Positions 47,942 to 57,019 of a stretch of 64,000 nucleotides of DNA are shown here, piece by piece (the first letter of the stretch is position 1; each line of letters opens with the position of its first letter). Location of the stretch: assembly GCF_004803855.2 (NCBI RefSeq), contig NZ_CP012552.1, positions 1,426,001 through 1,490,000 on the forward strand, written 5' to 3'. Both the position numbers and the translations under genes were made by a program. The notes under the pieces are model-generated. The model saw only the letters and a list, made by a program, of their open reading frames with translations. It did no database searches and was not told where the DNA came from. The DNA comes from Campylobacter sp. RM16192. Lineage in GTDB: Bacteria; Campylobacterota; Campylobacteria; Campylobacterales; Campylobacteraceae.

Positions 47942-49099
47942 ATGGCAGGAAAACTTAAAAATTACAACTCGTCGTTCGGGGTAAATAAATACCCCGGAAT
48001 TTTCTTTAATAATCTAGCTAACGGCGACGTGGTTTTTTATATGAGAGTTACATTTGAGGGTAAAAAGGCAAACGTCAAAATCGGATCGAAATCCGAAGGC
48101 GTAAATATAACCTACGCGTATAACAAAAAGAAAGAATTCGACGCCAAACAAATAAACGGAGAGCTTCCCGATAGCATATCTAAAAAAATAGTAGCCAAAA
48201 ACAACAAAAACTCGCTTAAATTTGATGAGATCGCAGATGCCTTTTTCAGCTATAAACTAGAAAAAGAACCGAGCAACGCCGTCAACATAAAAGAGCAAAG
48301 GCGAGATTACGAAATTTACCATAAGGATAAGTTAGGGGGTCTAACTACGACGCAGATAACACCCGAGATGATAAATGAGCATCATAAAGACATTTCTCAA
48401 ATCATCTCCCCTAAAACCAAACGTAAATTATCGCAATCTCGCATCAATGCCATAATGGGTATAGTTAGGACGATTTTTAATCACGCCATAAAAGTAGGCC
48501 TCATTAATCACATTAGCCCATACAAGATAGAACTAAAAAAACCGAATAACAAACGAGAGAGATTTTTAGAGCTTATAGAGATAGAGCTTTTGCGCAAAGA
48601 AGTAGCAAGTAAAGAAGACTTTGCGTTAGAGCTATTCGTGGAGCTGGCTTTATGCACAGGAGCTAGGTTGGAGGGAATTTTAAACATCAAGAAAAAGGAT
48701 TTGTCACTTTCGACTAAGTCAGTTACTATTAGCGATTTTAAAACAAAGAGCACATATACTGGATTTTTAATCAAAAGAGCATTAGAAATGATAAATCAAA
48801 TTTATACCACCATATCTCCTAACGACTTTTTAGTAAATAAACCCAAAGCCACTATTCAAAATGTTTTACAACCACTTTTAAATAAGCTTTTTAATCAAAA
48901 TTTAGATATAAGCGACGCAACCAATAGAGTAGTTATTCATACCCTTAGGCATACGTTCGCTTCGCATCTTGCTATAAAAGGCACTCCGATACTAACGATA
49001 AAAAAGCTAATGAACCACTCGGATATCAATCATACTCTAAGATACGCGAAACTAATGCCAGATAGCGGACGAGAGATGGTGGAGATGTTGTATGAGTAA
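47942..49099 (+). CDS. Tyrosine recombinase (phage/island integrase)
   Basis: 385 residues. N-terminal arm-binding domain (DUF4102-like, 1-100), core-binding domain (about 95-200) and the catalytic domain with all residues visible: Arg242 in CTGARLEG, His333-x-x-Arg336-His337 in HTLRHTF, His359 and Tyr368 in TLRYAKL. AGGGGG ribosome site. It probably integrates the surrounding element into the 3' end of a tRNA gene, as the fragment upstream suggests. A decayed homologous fragment lies 700 bases downstream. Confidence 0.93.
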   Translation: MAGKLKNYNSSFGVNKYPGIFFNNLANGDVVFYMRVTFEGKKANVKIGSKSEGVNITYAYNKKKEFDAKQINGELPDSISKKIVAKNNKNSLKFDEIADAFFSYKLEKEPSNAVNIKEQRRDYEIYHKDKLGGLTTTQITPEMINEHHKDISQIISPKTKRKLSQSRINAIMGIVRTIFNHAIKVGLINHISPYKIELKKPNNKRERFLELIEIELLRKEVASKEDFALELFVELALCTGARLEGILNIKKKDLSLSTKSVTISDFKTKSTYTGFLIKRALEMINQIYTTISPNDFLVNKPKATIQNVLQPLLNKLFNQNLDISDATNRVVIHTLRHTFASHLAIKGTPILTIKKLMNHSDINHTLRYAKLMPDSGREMVEMLYE

Positions 49100-49165
49100 T
49101 TTTATATCAAGTTGTTTATTCAGCAATAAGCATATAAAACAAACTGCATTTTATATCATATATGG

Positions 49166-49171
49166 TATAAT
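49166..49171 (+). promoter_or_regulatory. -10 box of the higBA operon
   Basis: TGGTATAAT, 30 bases before the toxin ATG. It overlaps an imperfect palindrome (ATATCATATATGGTAT), a likely HigA operator. Confidence 0.55.
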
Positions 49172-49200
49172 ATAGTTTAGTTATACGAAAAAGGGTTGCG

Positions 49201-49530
49201 ATGTGGAGCATAGAGTTTGCAAGCGAAGCTATAAAAGATGAGTTCTTAGAACTGCCGACTGGGCTCAGACAAAGAGGCTATAAAATGTTCGAGCTTCTAG
49301 AGGCCAGAGGCAATACTATGGGGGAGCCGTACACCAAAAGCCTAAAGGACGGACTATTTGAGATACGTATAAAGTCTGATGAAGGAATAGCTAGAAGCAT
49401 ATATTGTTATGAAATCGGCAAAAGAATAATAATCCTACTAACTTTTGTTAAAAAAACACAAAAGACGCCTAAAAGTATACTAAATTTGGCAGAACAAAGA
49501 TTAAAGGAGTTTAAAGATGAGAACCGTTAA
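49201..49530 (+). CDS. HigB-type toxin (Gp49/RelE-like)
   Basis: 109-residue mRNA interferase-like toxin of the phage Gp49/HigB family (DUF891). Core features are LKDGLFEIRIKSDEGIARS and IILLTFVKKTQKTPKS with the basic C-terminal helix. Toxin-first order and a 14-base overlap with an XRE antitoxin gene are typical of HigBA. Located between the integrase and an integrase remnant, so probably carried by the element. Confidence 0.88.
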   Translation: MWSIEFASEAIKDEFLELPTGLRQRGYKMFELLEARGNTMGEPYTKSLKDGLFEIRIKSDEGIARSIYCYEIGKRIIILLTFVKKTQKTPKSILNLAEQRLKEFKDENR

Positions 49531-49789
49531 TTTTAGAGAAGTTTTAAAAGAGGAGATAAAAAATCCGGAATTTAAAGCGCAATACGATGCGCTGGAGGAC
49601 GAATATAAAGCCATAGAAGCTTTGATAGACGCTAGAAACGAGGCTGGACTAACTCAAAGCGAGGTAGCTAAAAGGATGGGCATAACCCAGTCTGCCGTAG
49701 CTAGAATAGAAAGCGGAGCGTATAATATCAAGTATAAAACATTCTTTAACTACATAAAAGCTTGCGGTAAAAGAGTGGCTATATTGTGA
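49517..49789 (+). CDS. HigA-type antitoxin (XRE helix-turn-helix)
   Basis: 90 residues. The helix-turn-helix is clear (GLTQSEVAKRMGITQSAVAR then IESGAYNI). Neutralises the toxin encoded just upstream and likely represses the shared promoter. Overlaps the toxin gene by 14 bases. Confidence 0.88.
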   Translation: MRTVNFREVLKEEIKNPEFKAQYDALEDEYKAIEALIDARNEAGLTQSEVAKRMGITQSAVARIESGAYNIKYKTFFNYIKACGKRVAIL

Positions 49790-49825
49790 GTAAATATTTA
49801 CAGTCAGTCAAACTAACTCTAAAAA

Positions 49826-49895
49826 CTAGTCAATAAATTTAGCTACTACTCAAAACGTACTATAGTAGCTCTTAAATAAGCTTTTTAATAAAATT
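49826..49895 (+). pseudogene. Decayed fragment of a second integrase
   Basis: About 70 bases align with codons 297-320 of the intact integrase: LVNK, then after a one-base shift ATTQNVL, two stop codons, and LLNKLFNK (intact copy: LVNKPKATIQNVL then LLNKLFNQ). TTAAATAAGCTTTTTAAT is identical in both. Ends at about 49895. Confidence 0.6.
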
Positions 49896-49953
49896 ATGAT
49901 TATTTTATCTTAATTAGAATAATTTGAATGGTTTGAAAATTTGCATGACATAA

Positions 49954-51537
49954 TTAATCATTAATACCTAACTTCTCAAACCACCCATTTCTTTTTAGAG
50001 TCTCACATCTTTGCTCAAAGTGCCTCATCATCACTTCTGAAAGCGTAGTTTTAGCCTTTATATTTATCCTTTTGTCCTCAGCATTAGCTCTATCTTTTTT
50101 GTAAAAATCCAACCCGTCAAGCTCTTCTAGTTTTTTGATATACTTGGGCATCTTTTTTATGTAGATTTCTACTATATTTTTAGCCGACTTATTAAACTTA
50201 GCTCTATCAACCTTGGCTCTTTTTACTATTTCCATAAAGTCGTTATATCTTATATTTGTCTGCTTGCCATTTATACTTAAATGCGACTCGTAATTTTTGA
50301 TACCCTCGTAAAAGCCAGTACAAGCAATATCATAAAGAGGGGCTAGCAAAATTTTGCCATTATCGTAAATAACCGATATGTTTTTCGTATGCATATCCTC
50401 GTGTCTAATAAGAAACGAGTAAAAATAATACTCAATCATTCTAAGTCTATCATCACTGTTTGGCAGTATCTTAGCCGTCATATCAAATAGCTTCTCGGAT
50501 GAGGCTTTATATTTACTCTCACTACTTAACCCCATAAAAGTAGAAAACTCTTTTCGTTGAAATTTATAAGCGCCGATCCTATCAAAATACTTGATAAAGT
50601 AGTGATACTCTTTATCCTGCTCTCTTTTAAACACTCCGCTCATAGGCACATCAAAGCCTAACTCGTTTTTTGCAAAGCTCATATGTAAATGCTCGTTTAT
50701 AGCAATATGTGGGAAGTAATATTCGCTGTTTTCATCGGCTTTTAGTGTATCGTATGGCTTGATAAAAAACTTCGCATTATCTTCATTTTTAGCCACTCGT
50801 ATTGTATTATCCTTTACTACTACTTGAAGTTTATGCTGATAGCCTGATAAACTCATAGTTCTTACATGCTTTATCTCTTCGCTATCGCTCATAAATTTAC
50901 TTGGGAAAAGCGATACATCATCTATATCCACATCGTATTTTAGGATATTAGGAAAAGTATTAGTACCTAAAATTTTATCCTTCCCGGAAAGATAACTTTG
51001 AGGCTTTACCTCGCGACTAAATTCCAAGGCACTTGGTGAAAATACAAGATCGTTCTTGCTATAGTCATTATGCAGTAGCAAGAAAAACTCTGTAGCGTTA
51101 CCGGCTTTATCTATTAATATCTTTCTATCTATCCCTTCAGGCAGAGACTCTTCAAAATCTACAAAACAACTCTTGCTCATATAAATTTTAAAATCAATCG
51201 GCATCTCAAATTTAACGCCATATCTACCGCCAAGCAAAAAATCCGTATCATACACAAAGTAGTAGTTCTCATAGTCATAGCCTAAATAGCCTATTAAAAT
51301 TTGGTTTTGATAGATAAATAGACGATACTCAAAATTAGAATACTCGTCTGAAATTTCATAAGCCGTACTTGAAGCCTGACCTACTACTCTTATTCGCTTT
51401 AGCTCGCTTAGTTTTTTTAGCTCGTTTTGGATAGTTCTTTTTGATACTCTCTGGATATATTTTTCTATCTGTGTTCTTGTAAGTAATGTATTACTATTTT
51501 TTAGAATTCTTAATATTTCTAAAGATACTTGATTCAT
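49954..51537 (-). CDS. HipA-like serine/threonine kinase with N-terminal winged helix
   Basis: 527 residues. The first 65 residues look like a winged helix (LEILRILKNSNTLLTRTQIE), then about 130 residues without a clear match, then the HipA kinase fold: SLSGYQHK (229-236), Lys in FIKYFDR (314-320), catalytic loop HEDMHTKN (379-386, Asp381) and metal-binding APLYDI (Asp403). All key residues are present, so it should be active. No separate HipB gene is next to it; the fused winged helix may provide self-repression. Two 21-base repeats lie in its promoter region. Confidence 0.78.
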   Translation of the reverse strand: MNQVSLEILRILKNSNTLLTRTQIEKYIQRVSKRTIQNELKKLSELKRIRVVGQASSTAYEISDEYSNFEYRLFIYQNQILIGYLGYDYENYYFVYDTDFLLGGRYGVKFEMPIDFKIYMSKSCFVDFEESLPEGIDRKILIDKAGNATEFFLLLHNDYSKNDLVFSPSALEFSREVKPQSYLSGKDKILGTNTFPNILKYDVDIDDVSLFPSKFMSDSEEIKHVRTMSLSGYQHKLQVVVKDNTIRVAKNEDNAKFFIKPYDTLKADENSEYYFPHIAINEHLHMSFAKNELGFDVPMSGVFKREQDKEYHYFIKYFDRIGAYKFQRKEFSTFMGLSSESKYKASSEKLFDMTAKILPNSDDRLRMIEYYFYSFLIRHEDMHTKNISVIYDNGKILLAPLYDIACTGFYEGIKNYESHLSINGKQTNIRYNDFMEIVKRAKVDRAKFNKSAKNIVEIYIKKMPKYIKKLEELDGLDFYKKDRANAEDKRINIKAKTTLSEVMMRHFEQRCETLKRNGWFEKLGIND

Positions 51538-51563
51538 CTTATATCCTTAATATAATCTTATAT

Positions 51564-51640
51564 ATATGCACAAGCTGCACGATAAGTATAGGGTAACTAT
51601 TATTAATATATTCTTAAGCATATGCACTATTTGCACGATA
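51564..51640 (-). repeat. Two 21-base direct repeats upstream of the HipA-like gene
   Basis: ATATGCAC-N5-GCACGATA occurs at 51564-51584 and again at 51620-51640, 56 bases apart, 27-103 bases before the gene start. Probable operators for the fused winged helix. Confidence 0.55.
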
Positions 51641-51715
51641 TAGCAATCAACAAACTAGCTTTAAAAAACGAAATCTGCACAGTTAAATAAGCATAAAATT
51701 TTACCTCATAAATAT

Positions 51716-51868
51716 AGTTTTAGCACCATGGTGCTAAAACTTACTTAGCACTATCTAATTGATAGTGCTGTAAGGTCTTGCCAGACGGGCAATATTTTTC
51801 TTTGATAATCAAAGAAAAATATGATAAAAACCGCCTTTATTTTTATTAAAAATAACTAGGCGGTTTTT
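51716..51868. repeat. Cluster of five successive hairpins
   Basis: In order: a perfect 26-base palindrome (51716-51741, arm AGTTTTAGCACCA); AGCACTATC/GATAGTGCT (51747-51769); TTGCC/GGCAA (51778-51792); a 31-base palindrome (51792-51822, arm ATATTTTTCTTTGAT); and AAAAACCGCCT/AGGCGGTTTTT (51826-51868), a bidirectional terminator shape with an inner stem. No coding frame runs through it. Confidence 0.7.
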
Positions 51869-52234
51869 ATAAAATGCGAAATTTGTTTTTATGAATATAT
51901 AATAACCTTACAATATTTATTTCAATAAACCACATTGTTATAATTATTACACAGGATATAAAAATGAATAAACTTAAACCGGTAATTAGATTAAAGTCTT
52001 TTACGATTATCCTCTCGTAAAGCCCGAACTTTTATCACTCTTTGGATACAATTTCTCTAAAAAACCAAGCTACATAGTAGCTTACAGTAGTAGTTATGTA
52101 AATAAATAGGCTTGTATAAATTTAACGCGATGATGCTTTTTATCTGAAAAGTCAAATTTAAAAATCAATAAATTATTAAGATAATTCTTTAATGCGATTT
52201 TGATTAAATTATGTAAATTAAATTGATTAGGAGA

Positions 52235-52270
52235 AACCTGTCTTTTTATACGCACTAATAAAGACAGGTT
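52235..52270 (-). terminator. Terminator-like hairpin after the symporter gene
   Basis: AACCTGTCTTT (52235-52245) and AAAGACAGGTT (52260-52270) pair perfectly over 11 bases with a 14-base loop, nine bases past the symporter stop. No strong T-run follows. Confidence 0.5.
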
Positions 52271-52278
52271 GTGTAAAT

Positions 52279-53661
52279 TTATTTACCACATTTGCAAGCA
52301 AGTCCTGGCAAAATATATCCTAGCGTACAAAGTATGAGTCCGTACAAGTTTATACCTAGTAGCATTGCATACTTTCCATAGCCTATTGCTATAAAATCAG
52401 GAAAAAATTTCGCATTAAAAGCATATGCTACACCTAGTCCTATTCCTAGCCAAAAACTAATATGAAATCCAAGCTTAGTAGGTTTTACGACTCCGTGCAG
52501 TAAAAATACTGGCGCAAGTCCTATTACCATTGTACCACTGATTGTTGTTGCCTTAAGTATGTCCGTGCCAACTATCATAGGTAAATTTCCAAAAACTGCA
52601 AAAAGTATCATAGAAATAATGCCCACTTTGATAGAAGTATTTGTAATAGTTTTATTTGCCATAGATGGTATATCATATCCTACAAGCTTTGAAAGACTAG
52701 AAAATGTAGAATCTAGTGTAGAGCCTGCAGCAGCTATCATAACAGCGGTCATTAAAAACATCGAACCAAATCCCATAGTCTTAGCAAGTTCGGCAGGTAT
52801 ATTTCCTTTTGCAGCAATCCCCTCAAGTGTCCCGTAAATACCTATAAAGCTAAATATCAAAATAGCCAAGAAACCCAAAATACCTGATATTATAAAGCTT
52901 TTAAACATAGTTTTTTCTTCACTAATAAAACCTCTATCAGTAAGTACCGGATCATGAAATGGGTAGCTAACTAACTGCAAAATAGCAACTAATAGTAGAT
53001 CCACACCACCATTTAATGCCCATTTTCCAGTATTTGCCAGCTCCACTATACCGTGTTTTGGCAATATAGTCATAATAACCCAAAGAGTAGCAACTGTAAA
53101 TACCAATGCTTGAATTATATCGGTTACAATCGATCCTCTTAGTCCTCCCCTAACTGAATAAATAAGCGTAAATAATGTAAATATTGATGCCGCAAGTATA
53201 AATGGTGTACTGCCACTATCACCATAGTATCCTCCAACTACCGCGGTATTGCTCCATACTTCATTAAAAAGCCTAATCAGTATTGCTATACAAAAAGCAA
53301 GGCTAGCAGCAATACCGTAATTACTAGTTAAAAACTGCACTAAGCCTGTTGCACCAAATTTTCGTCTAAGTCTAAAGATTACAAAACCTGCTATTGGTAT
53401 ACAAAGCCAATATGTAGCATACGCAACACCACCAACAATACCGTAACTAGCTCCTAAATTCGCAGCATTTGTCACTGATTTTGCAAAAATCCAGCTTATA
53501 AAAATACTAGTTGTCAGCAAAAACGGTGAGACCTTAGCCCCATCCACACTCTCGCCTCTAAAAAACGAACCTACGCTCCTAGCTTTTGGTGAAAAAATAT
53601 ACATCACTACACCATAAACGATTAAGAACCCCCAAAAAAAGGCTCCTGTATATTGCTCCAT
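52279..53661 (-). CDS. Sodium:solute symporter (SSS family)
   Basis: 460 residues, about 12-13 transmembrane helices. SSS features include SIFISWIFAKSVTNAANLGA, RGGLRGSIVTDIIQ and MIAAAGSTLDSTFSSLSKLVG (a sodium-site-like Ser/Thr run). Substrate cannot be told from sequence. Twenty bases after the C_GCAxxG_C_C gene and in the same direction, so it is probably the last gene of the radical-SAM cluster, perhaps importing its substrate. Confidence 0.82.
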   Translation of the reverse strand: MEQYTGAFFWGFLIVYGVVMYIFSPKARSVGSFFRGESVDGAKVSPFLLTTSIFISWIFAKSVTNAANLGASYGIVGGVAYATYWLCIPIAGFVIFRLRRKFGATGLVQFLTSNYGIAASLAFCIAILIRLFNEVWSNTAVVGGYYGDSGSTPFILAASIFTLFTLIYSVRGGLRGSIVTDIIQALVFTVATLWVIMTILPKHGIVELANTGKWALNGGVDLLLVAILQLVSYPFHDPVLTDRGFISEEKTMFKSFIISGILGFLAILIFSFIGIYGTLEGIAAKGNIPAELAKTMGFGSMFLMTAVMIAAAGSTLDSTFSSLSKLVGYDIPSMANKTITNTSIKVGIISMILFAVFGNLPMIVGTDILKATTISGTMVIGLAPVFLLHGVVKPTKLGFHISFWLGIGLGVAYAFNAKFFPDFIAIGYGKYAMLLGINLYGLILCTLGYILPGLACKCGK

Positions 53662-53681
53662 AAAATCTCCTTTTTACAATT

Positions 53682-54107
53682 TTATTCTATTATTTCATCT
53701 AATATTTCAATACAATCTTTTACAACACAGGGGCAAATTGTTCCAAAAAGCCCTTTTTCTTGAATTGTTTTCATCTCTTCTGGTTTGCTTAAATCGTAAC
53801 CTAAAATTTCCTTACAAATTTTTGAATTCCATTTATGCTGAAATTTTTCTTTAAATTCCGATAACTTGGCTTCAAATTTCTCTTTATCCCCGCCAAATTT
53901 TGCACCCAAAATCAATACACTAGCAAGGTATGCATCACAGGTCAAAGCCTCTCTTAATCCACCACCAAGACCGGATCCTAAATTTACAGCCGCTTTTGGA
54001 TCCATATTTATATCTTGCGCGTATCTTTCAAATAATATCTGAGCACAGTTTATTTGGCTAAACTTATTTGCTATTTCTGTAACTTCAAGTTTTGCTCTAT
54101 TTTTCAT
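53682..54107 (-). CDS. C_GCAxxG_C_C family redox protein
   Basis: 141 residues. The family pattern is visible: an early NCAQILF, LGSGLGGGLREALTCDAY, and C-terminal KICKEILGYD and TICPCVVKDC. Members are small Cys-rich cytoplasmic proteins of unknown biochemistry, often encoded with radical SAM enzymes and Fe-S oxidoreductases. Starts in an ATGA overlap with the Fe-S oxidoreductase gene. Confidence 0.82.
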   Translation of the reverse strand: MKNRAKLEVTEIANKFSQINCAQILFERYAQDINMDPKAAVNLGSGLGGGLREALTCDAYLASVLILGAKFGGDKEKFEAKLSEFKEKFQHKWNSKICKEILGYDLSKPEEMKTIQEKGLFGTICPCVVKDCIEILDEIIE

Positions 54108-55066
54108 TTTCTTCCCCTTTTGTAAAATTTAAGACTTAAAGCATTTGCTACATAATTAGTGCTTGGCGTCTCATTTACACCAGCCATTACGGTTGCAATA
54201 TGCTTTATATTTTTTATGCCGTTACGCTGAAAATTCCCGGAACAAGTTGCACAATAAGTATAAACATTTGGAGTTTGCTCATCTTTTATCATCTGGCAAT
54301 ACCCGTTTGCTATGCTTTTTTCATTTGACTTTGCCAATCCTCCAAGCCCGCAACAATTTACATTCTTAAAACTATTTTTAACATTTGGCAAGTATTTTTT
54401 AAAACTTTCAAAGATAGGCTTTTCAATGCGTTCAGGGCAAGGATAGAACATATGCGCTTCTTCTTCTATCGTGCGGTTTAACCCAAGTTCTTCAAATTTC
54501 TCATAAATAGTTTTAAGTTTTATATCAACTTTATCCTTTAAGAAGTGGTAACAATTTGGACAGGCAAGTATCAGCGTTTCAACCTCTTTTTGCTCAAAAA
54601 GCTTGTTTAAATGATCTTTTGTATCTTCAAACTTTGTAGTTGTCTCAAAGAGAGGCTTTCCACAACAATCAATACTAAAATCAATCCCTAAAGGCTCAAA
54701 AATTTCAATAATTTTACGAGTTGTTCTTGGTAAAAAAGCGGGGAAATTACATCCAAAAAACATAAGCTCACGACTCTTTTTTAGTGAATTGTTTGCATAA
54801 ATATATGGTGATTTTAAAAATTTAAGATACTTAAAAGGCTTGGGATTTTTAGCACGCAAATTTAGTGCTATCTCGTTGCCGCTAATGTCTTTTGGGCATA
54901 CTGCATAGCATTTATCACACAAAAAGCAATTATATGCCAAATCATCACGTTTTGAAAAATCTAGCAAATTTATATCATATTTTTCTAAAAATTCGCAGTG
55001 TTTAGTGCAAGCTGAGCAGTCTATGCAAAGCTCAGGCGGATTTTTAGTATTTTTTTGCGATCTCAT
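54104..55066 (-). CDS. Fe-S oxidoreductase with ferredoxin and CCG domains
   Basis: 320 residues. Two [4Fe-4S] motifs (CIDCSACTKHC and CFLCDKCYAVCP), then two CCG-type half-sites (SIDCCGKPLFE and NVNCCGLGG with partner Cys upstream). Heterodisulfide reductase B-like electron carrier. Related to but shorter than the protein at 28.8-30.1 kb. It overlaps the glycosyltransferase by 23 bases and the C_GCAxxG_C_C gene by four. Confidence 0.82.
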   Translation of the reverse strand: MRSQKNTKNPPELCIDCSACTKHCEFLEKYDINLLDFSKRDDLAYNCFLCDKCYAVCPKDISGNEIALNLRAKNPKPFKYLKFLKSPYIYANNSLKKSRELMFFGCNFPAFLPRTTRKIIEIFEPLGIDFSIDCCGKPLFETTTKFEDTKDHLNKLFEQKEVETLILACPNCYHFLKDKVDIKLKTIYEKFEELGLNRTIEEEAHMFYPCPERIEKPIFESFKKYLPNVKNSFKNVNCCGLGGLAKSNEKSIANGYCQMIKDEQTPNVYTYCATCSGNFQRNGIKNIKHIATVMAGVNETPSTNYVANALSLKFYKRGRK

Positions 55067-55697
55067 CTATGCTAATTCCTTTTTTAAATTGGTACTGTAA
55101 AATTTGCATTTTTATTATAGTTTTTAAAATACCTTCCTTTTTAAACTTTCTAGCACTTGTTGTAATGAATTTTGAAAGCTGGTAGAAGCTTAAACCCTGT
55201 TTTCTAGCCCTAATACTAAATTCTAAATCTTCCATTAAGGCTATCTCCTTAAATCCGCCAAGCTCGTCAAATAAGGACTTACTAATAAAAATACCTTGAT
55301 CTCCAAAGGCTATATTTTTAAATTTTACTCGTAAATTTGAAAAGAACGAGATAATAGATAATATAATACCACTATCATCAAATTTCATCTTAAAACAACC
55401 CAGCTTACAATGGTCCAAGGCTTTTGCGGCTTTAATAATAGCATCGCTATCCTCAAAGCTACTATCAACATGTAAAAACAAAATTTTTTCAAATTTAGAT
55501 TCTCTAACGCCTAAATTTTGCTGAATGCCGCGTCCTTTCAAAGATGGAATAACTTTAAACATCTTGCTTTTATAAATAAATTTACTAGCATCTACAAATA
55601 TAACCTCAAATTCACCCTCTTGTTTGTTTAGCTCCTGCTCGAATCTCTTTATATTTTCAATGCTCTCATTATAAATCGGCACTATTACCGAAATCAT
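55044..55697 (-). CDS. Family 2 glycosyltransferase, rSAM/selenodomain-associated type
   Basis: 217 residues, GT-A fold. N-terminal SVIVPIYNE, then FVDASKF and a DxD-like LHVDSSFED motif, and AFGDQGIFISKSLFDELGG. This matches the TIGR04283 'transferase 2, rSAM/selenodomain-associated' group, which co-occurs with the TIGR04282 group encoded two genes upstream. Acceptor unknown. Confidence 0.78.
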   Translation of the reverse strand: MISVIVPIYNESIENIKRFEQELNKQEGEFEVIFVDASKFIYKSKMFKVIPSLKGRGIQQNLGVRESKFEKILFLHVDSSFEDSDAIIKAAKALDHCKLGCFKMKFDDSGIILSIISFFSNLRVKFKNIAFGDQGIFISKSLFDELGGFKEIALMEDLEFSIRARKQGLSFYQLSKFITTSARKFKKEGILKTIIKMQILQYQFKKGISIDEIAKKY

Positions 55698-56331
55698 TGC
55701 TCTTAATCCTTTTTATCCACCTTGCTCCAAAGCTTGAAACAAATACTAAAATAACCATTAGAATTAGTGCTATGGTAAATTCATTTGAATGCACATCAAG
55801 CATCTTCTCGCCCAAATTAACCATTATAAATGTAGCAGGCACAATGCCCACAAATGTAGCCAACATATACTCTTTTAGCTCTACATTCATAAGACCACAT
55901 GCATAGTTTAAGGCATTATAAGGCACCAATGGCATAAGTCGCAAAATTAAAATCAAACTAAATTTACTTGATTGTCTGGCAAGGGCTTTTAAAGCTTTGC
56001 TTTGTGAATATTCAAAAAGATTCTTTACAGCATTAAACCCTAAAATTCGTGCAATATAAAACATCAAAATAGAGTTGATCATTGCTCCTAAGATAGTATA
56101 CAGACTACCCATCAATAACCCAAATGCGGCTCCTGCAACTACTGCCAATATAGGTACAGGGAAGAAAAATATAGGCAAGATTGCAAAACATAATATATAA
56201 AGCAATGGGGCAAAAATTTTATGCTCGCCTATGAATATCTTAAGTTCGCTTATTCCTATACGATCTATAAAATATAAAGTGCCAGAAATTATAGTTACAA
56301 ACAAAATAGGCTTAAGAAATTTTAGCAGCAA
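55669..56331 (-). CDS. TVP38/TMEM64 family membrane protein (second copy)
   Basis: 220 residues, about five or six membrane segments. Family marks are FFPVPILAVVAGAAFG, YIARILGFNAVKN and LILRLMPLVPYNALNYACGL. Overlaps the neighbouring paralogue by 20 bases and the glycosyltransferase by 29. DedA-superfamily proteins of this type are thought to move lipids or ions; the role here is unknown. Confidence 0.85.
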   Translation of the reverse strand: MLLKFLKPILFVTIISGTLYFIDRIGISELKIFIGEHKIFAPLLYILCFAILPIFFFPVPILAVVAGAAFGLLMGSLYTILGAMINSILMFYIARILGFNAVKNLFEYSQSKALKALARQSSKFSLILILRLMPLVPYNALNYACGLMNVELKEYMLATFVGIVPATFIMVNLGEKMLDVHSNEFTIALILMVILVFVSSFGARWIKRIKSNDFGNSADL

Positions 56332-57019
56332 CCTCTTCCTTTTTTGCTTTTCGTTCTGTCATAATTTTTTTAACAACATAAACTACAATAGAAAAAGCAA
56401 ACAGTAAAGTAAGTCCTATAAACAAAATTTTACCTCCACCCATTAAACTTCCACCAAAATATGAGTAAACAATAGTTGCCGGTAGCTGCCCGATACCTGT
56501 AGCCCAAAAGAAGCTCCAAAATCTAATCGAAGTAAGACCTGCTGCGTAACTGACCAGATCAAAGCTTACAAAAGGTAGTAGTCGACACACCATGATTGTG
56601 TGTTTTCCATATTTGATAAAAAACTCATCTGTTGCTTCAAGTGCTTTTTTGCCTGTAATCTTCTCTACAACATCTCTGCCTAGAATACGTGCGATATAAA
56701 AACAAAGAACCGCACCAGCCATAGCCGAACTCCATGAAAGCACAGCACCCCAAACCCATCCAAATATCATAGCATTTGAAAGAGTAATAAGAAAGGCAGG
56801 GACTGGCGCCATAATACTTTGAAGCACCATTAAAAAGAAACTTACGCAAGCAGCAGTAGTTTTATCAAAGCTTTGCAAGTAGTGAAAAACTTCGTTTAGG
56901 TCAAATTTACTGAGCATCACTACAGAATCGGTAATTTGTTTATTTACCGCGGGAATAAACAAATACGCAATTGCAATCACAAATGCAACTAACAAGAGTA
57001 TAATCTGCGATCTTTTCAT
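56312..57019 (-). CDS. TVP38/TMEM64 family membrane protein (first copy)
   Basis: 235 residues. Same family as the next gene: YIARILGRDVVEKITGKKAL, CRLLPFVSFDLVSYAAGLT, and a C-terminal helix followed by a Lys/Glu tail. Two paralogues with a YdjY-like gene nearby recall E. coli ydjX-ydjY-ydjZ. Starts in a four-base overlap with the fusion gene. Confidence 0.85.
   Translation of the reverse strand: MKRSQIILLLVAFVIAIAYLFIPAVNKQITDSVVMLSKFDLNEVFHYLQSFDKTTAACVSFFLMVLQSIMAPVPAFLITLSNAMIFGWVWGAVLSWSSAMAGAVLCFYIARILGRDVVEKITGKKALEATDEFFIKYGKHTIMVCRLLPFVSFDLVSYAAGLTSIRFWSFFWATGIGQLPATIVYSYFGGSLMGGGKILFIGLTLLFAFSIVVYVVKKIMTERKAKKEEVAAKIS

Larger units (their letters stand above)
51538..52278. other. 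Gene-free stretch rich in repeats and hairpins
   Basis: 741 bases. It holds the 21-base repeat pair (51564-51640), the hairpin cluster (51716-51868) and a terminator-like hairpin (52235-52270). A stop-to-stop 39-codon stretch at 51990-52109 (FYDYPLVKPELLSLFGYNF) has no start codon and could be gene debris; an 18-codon ATG frame at 51964 is probably chance. Confidence 0.55.

Noticed and set aside
51964..52020. 18-codon ATG frame with AGGATA upstream
   Set aside because: Very short, not a recognisable leader peptide, and followed by no coupled gene.
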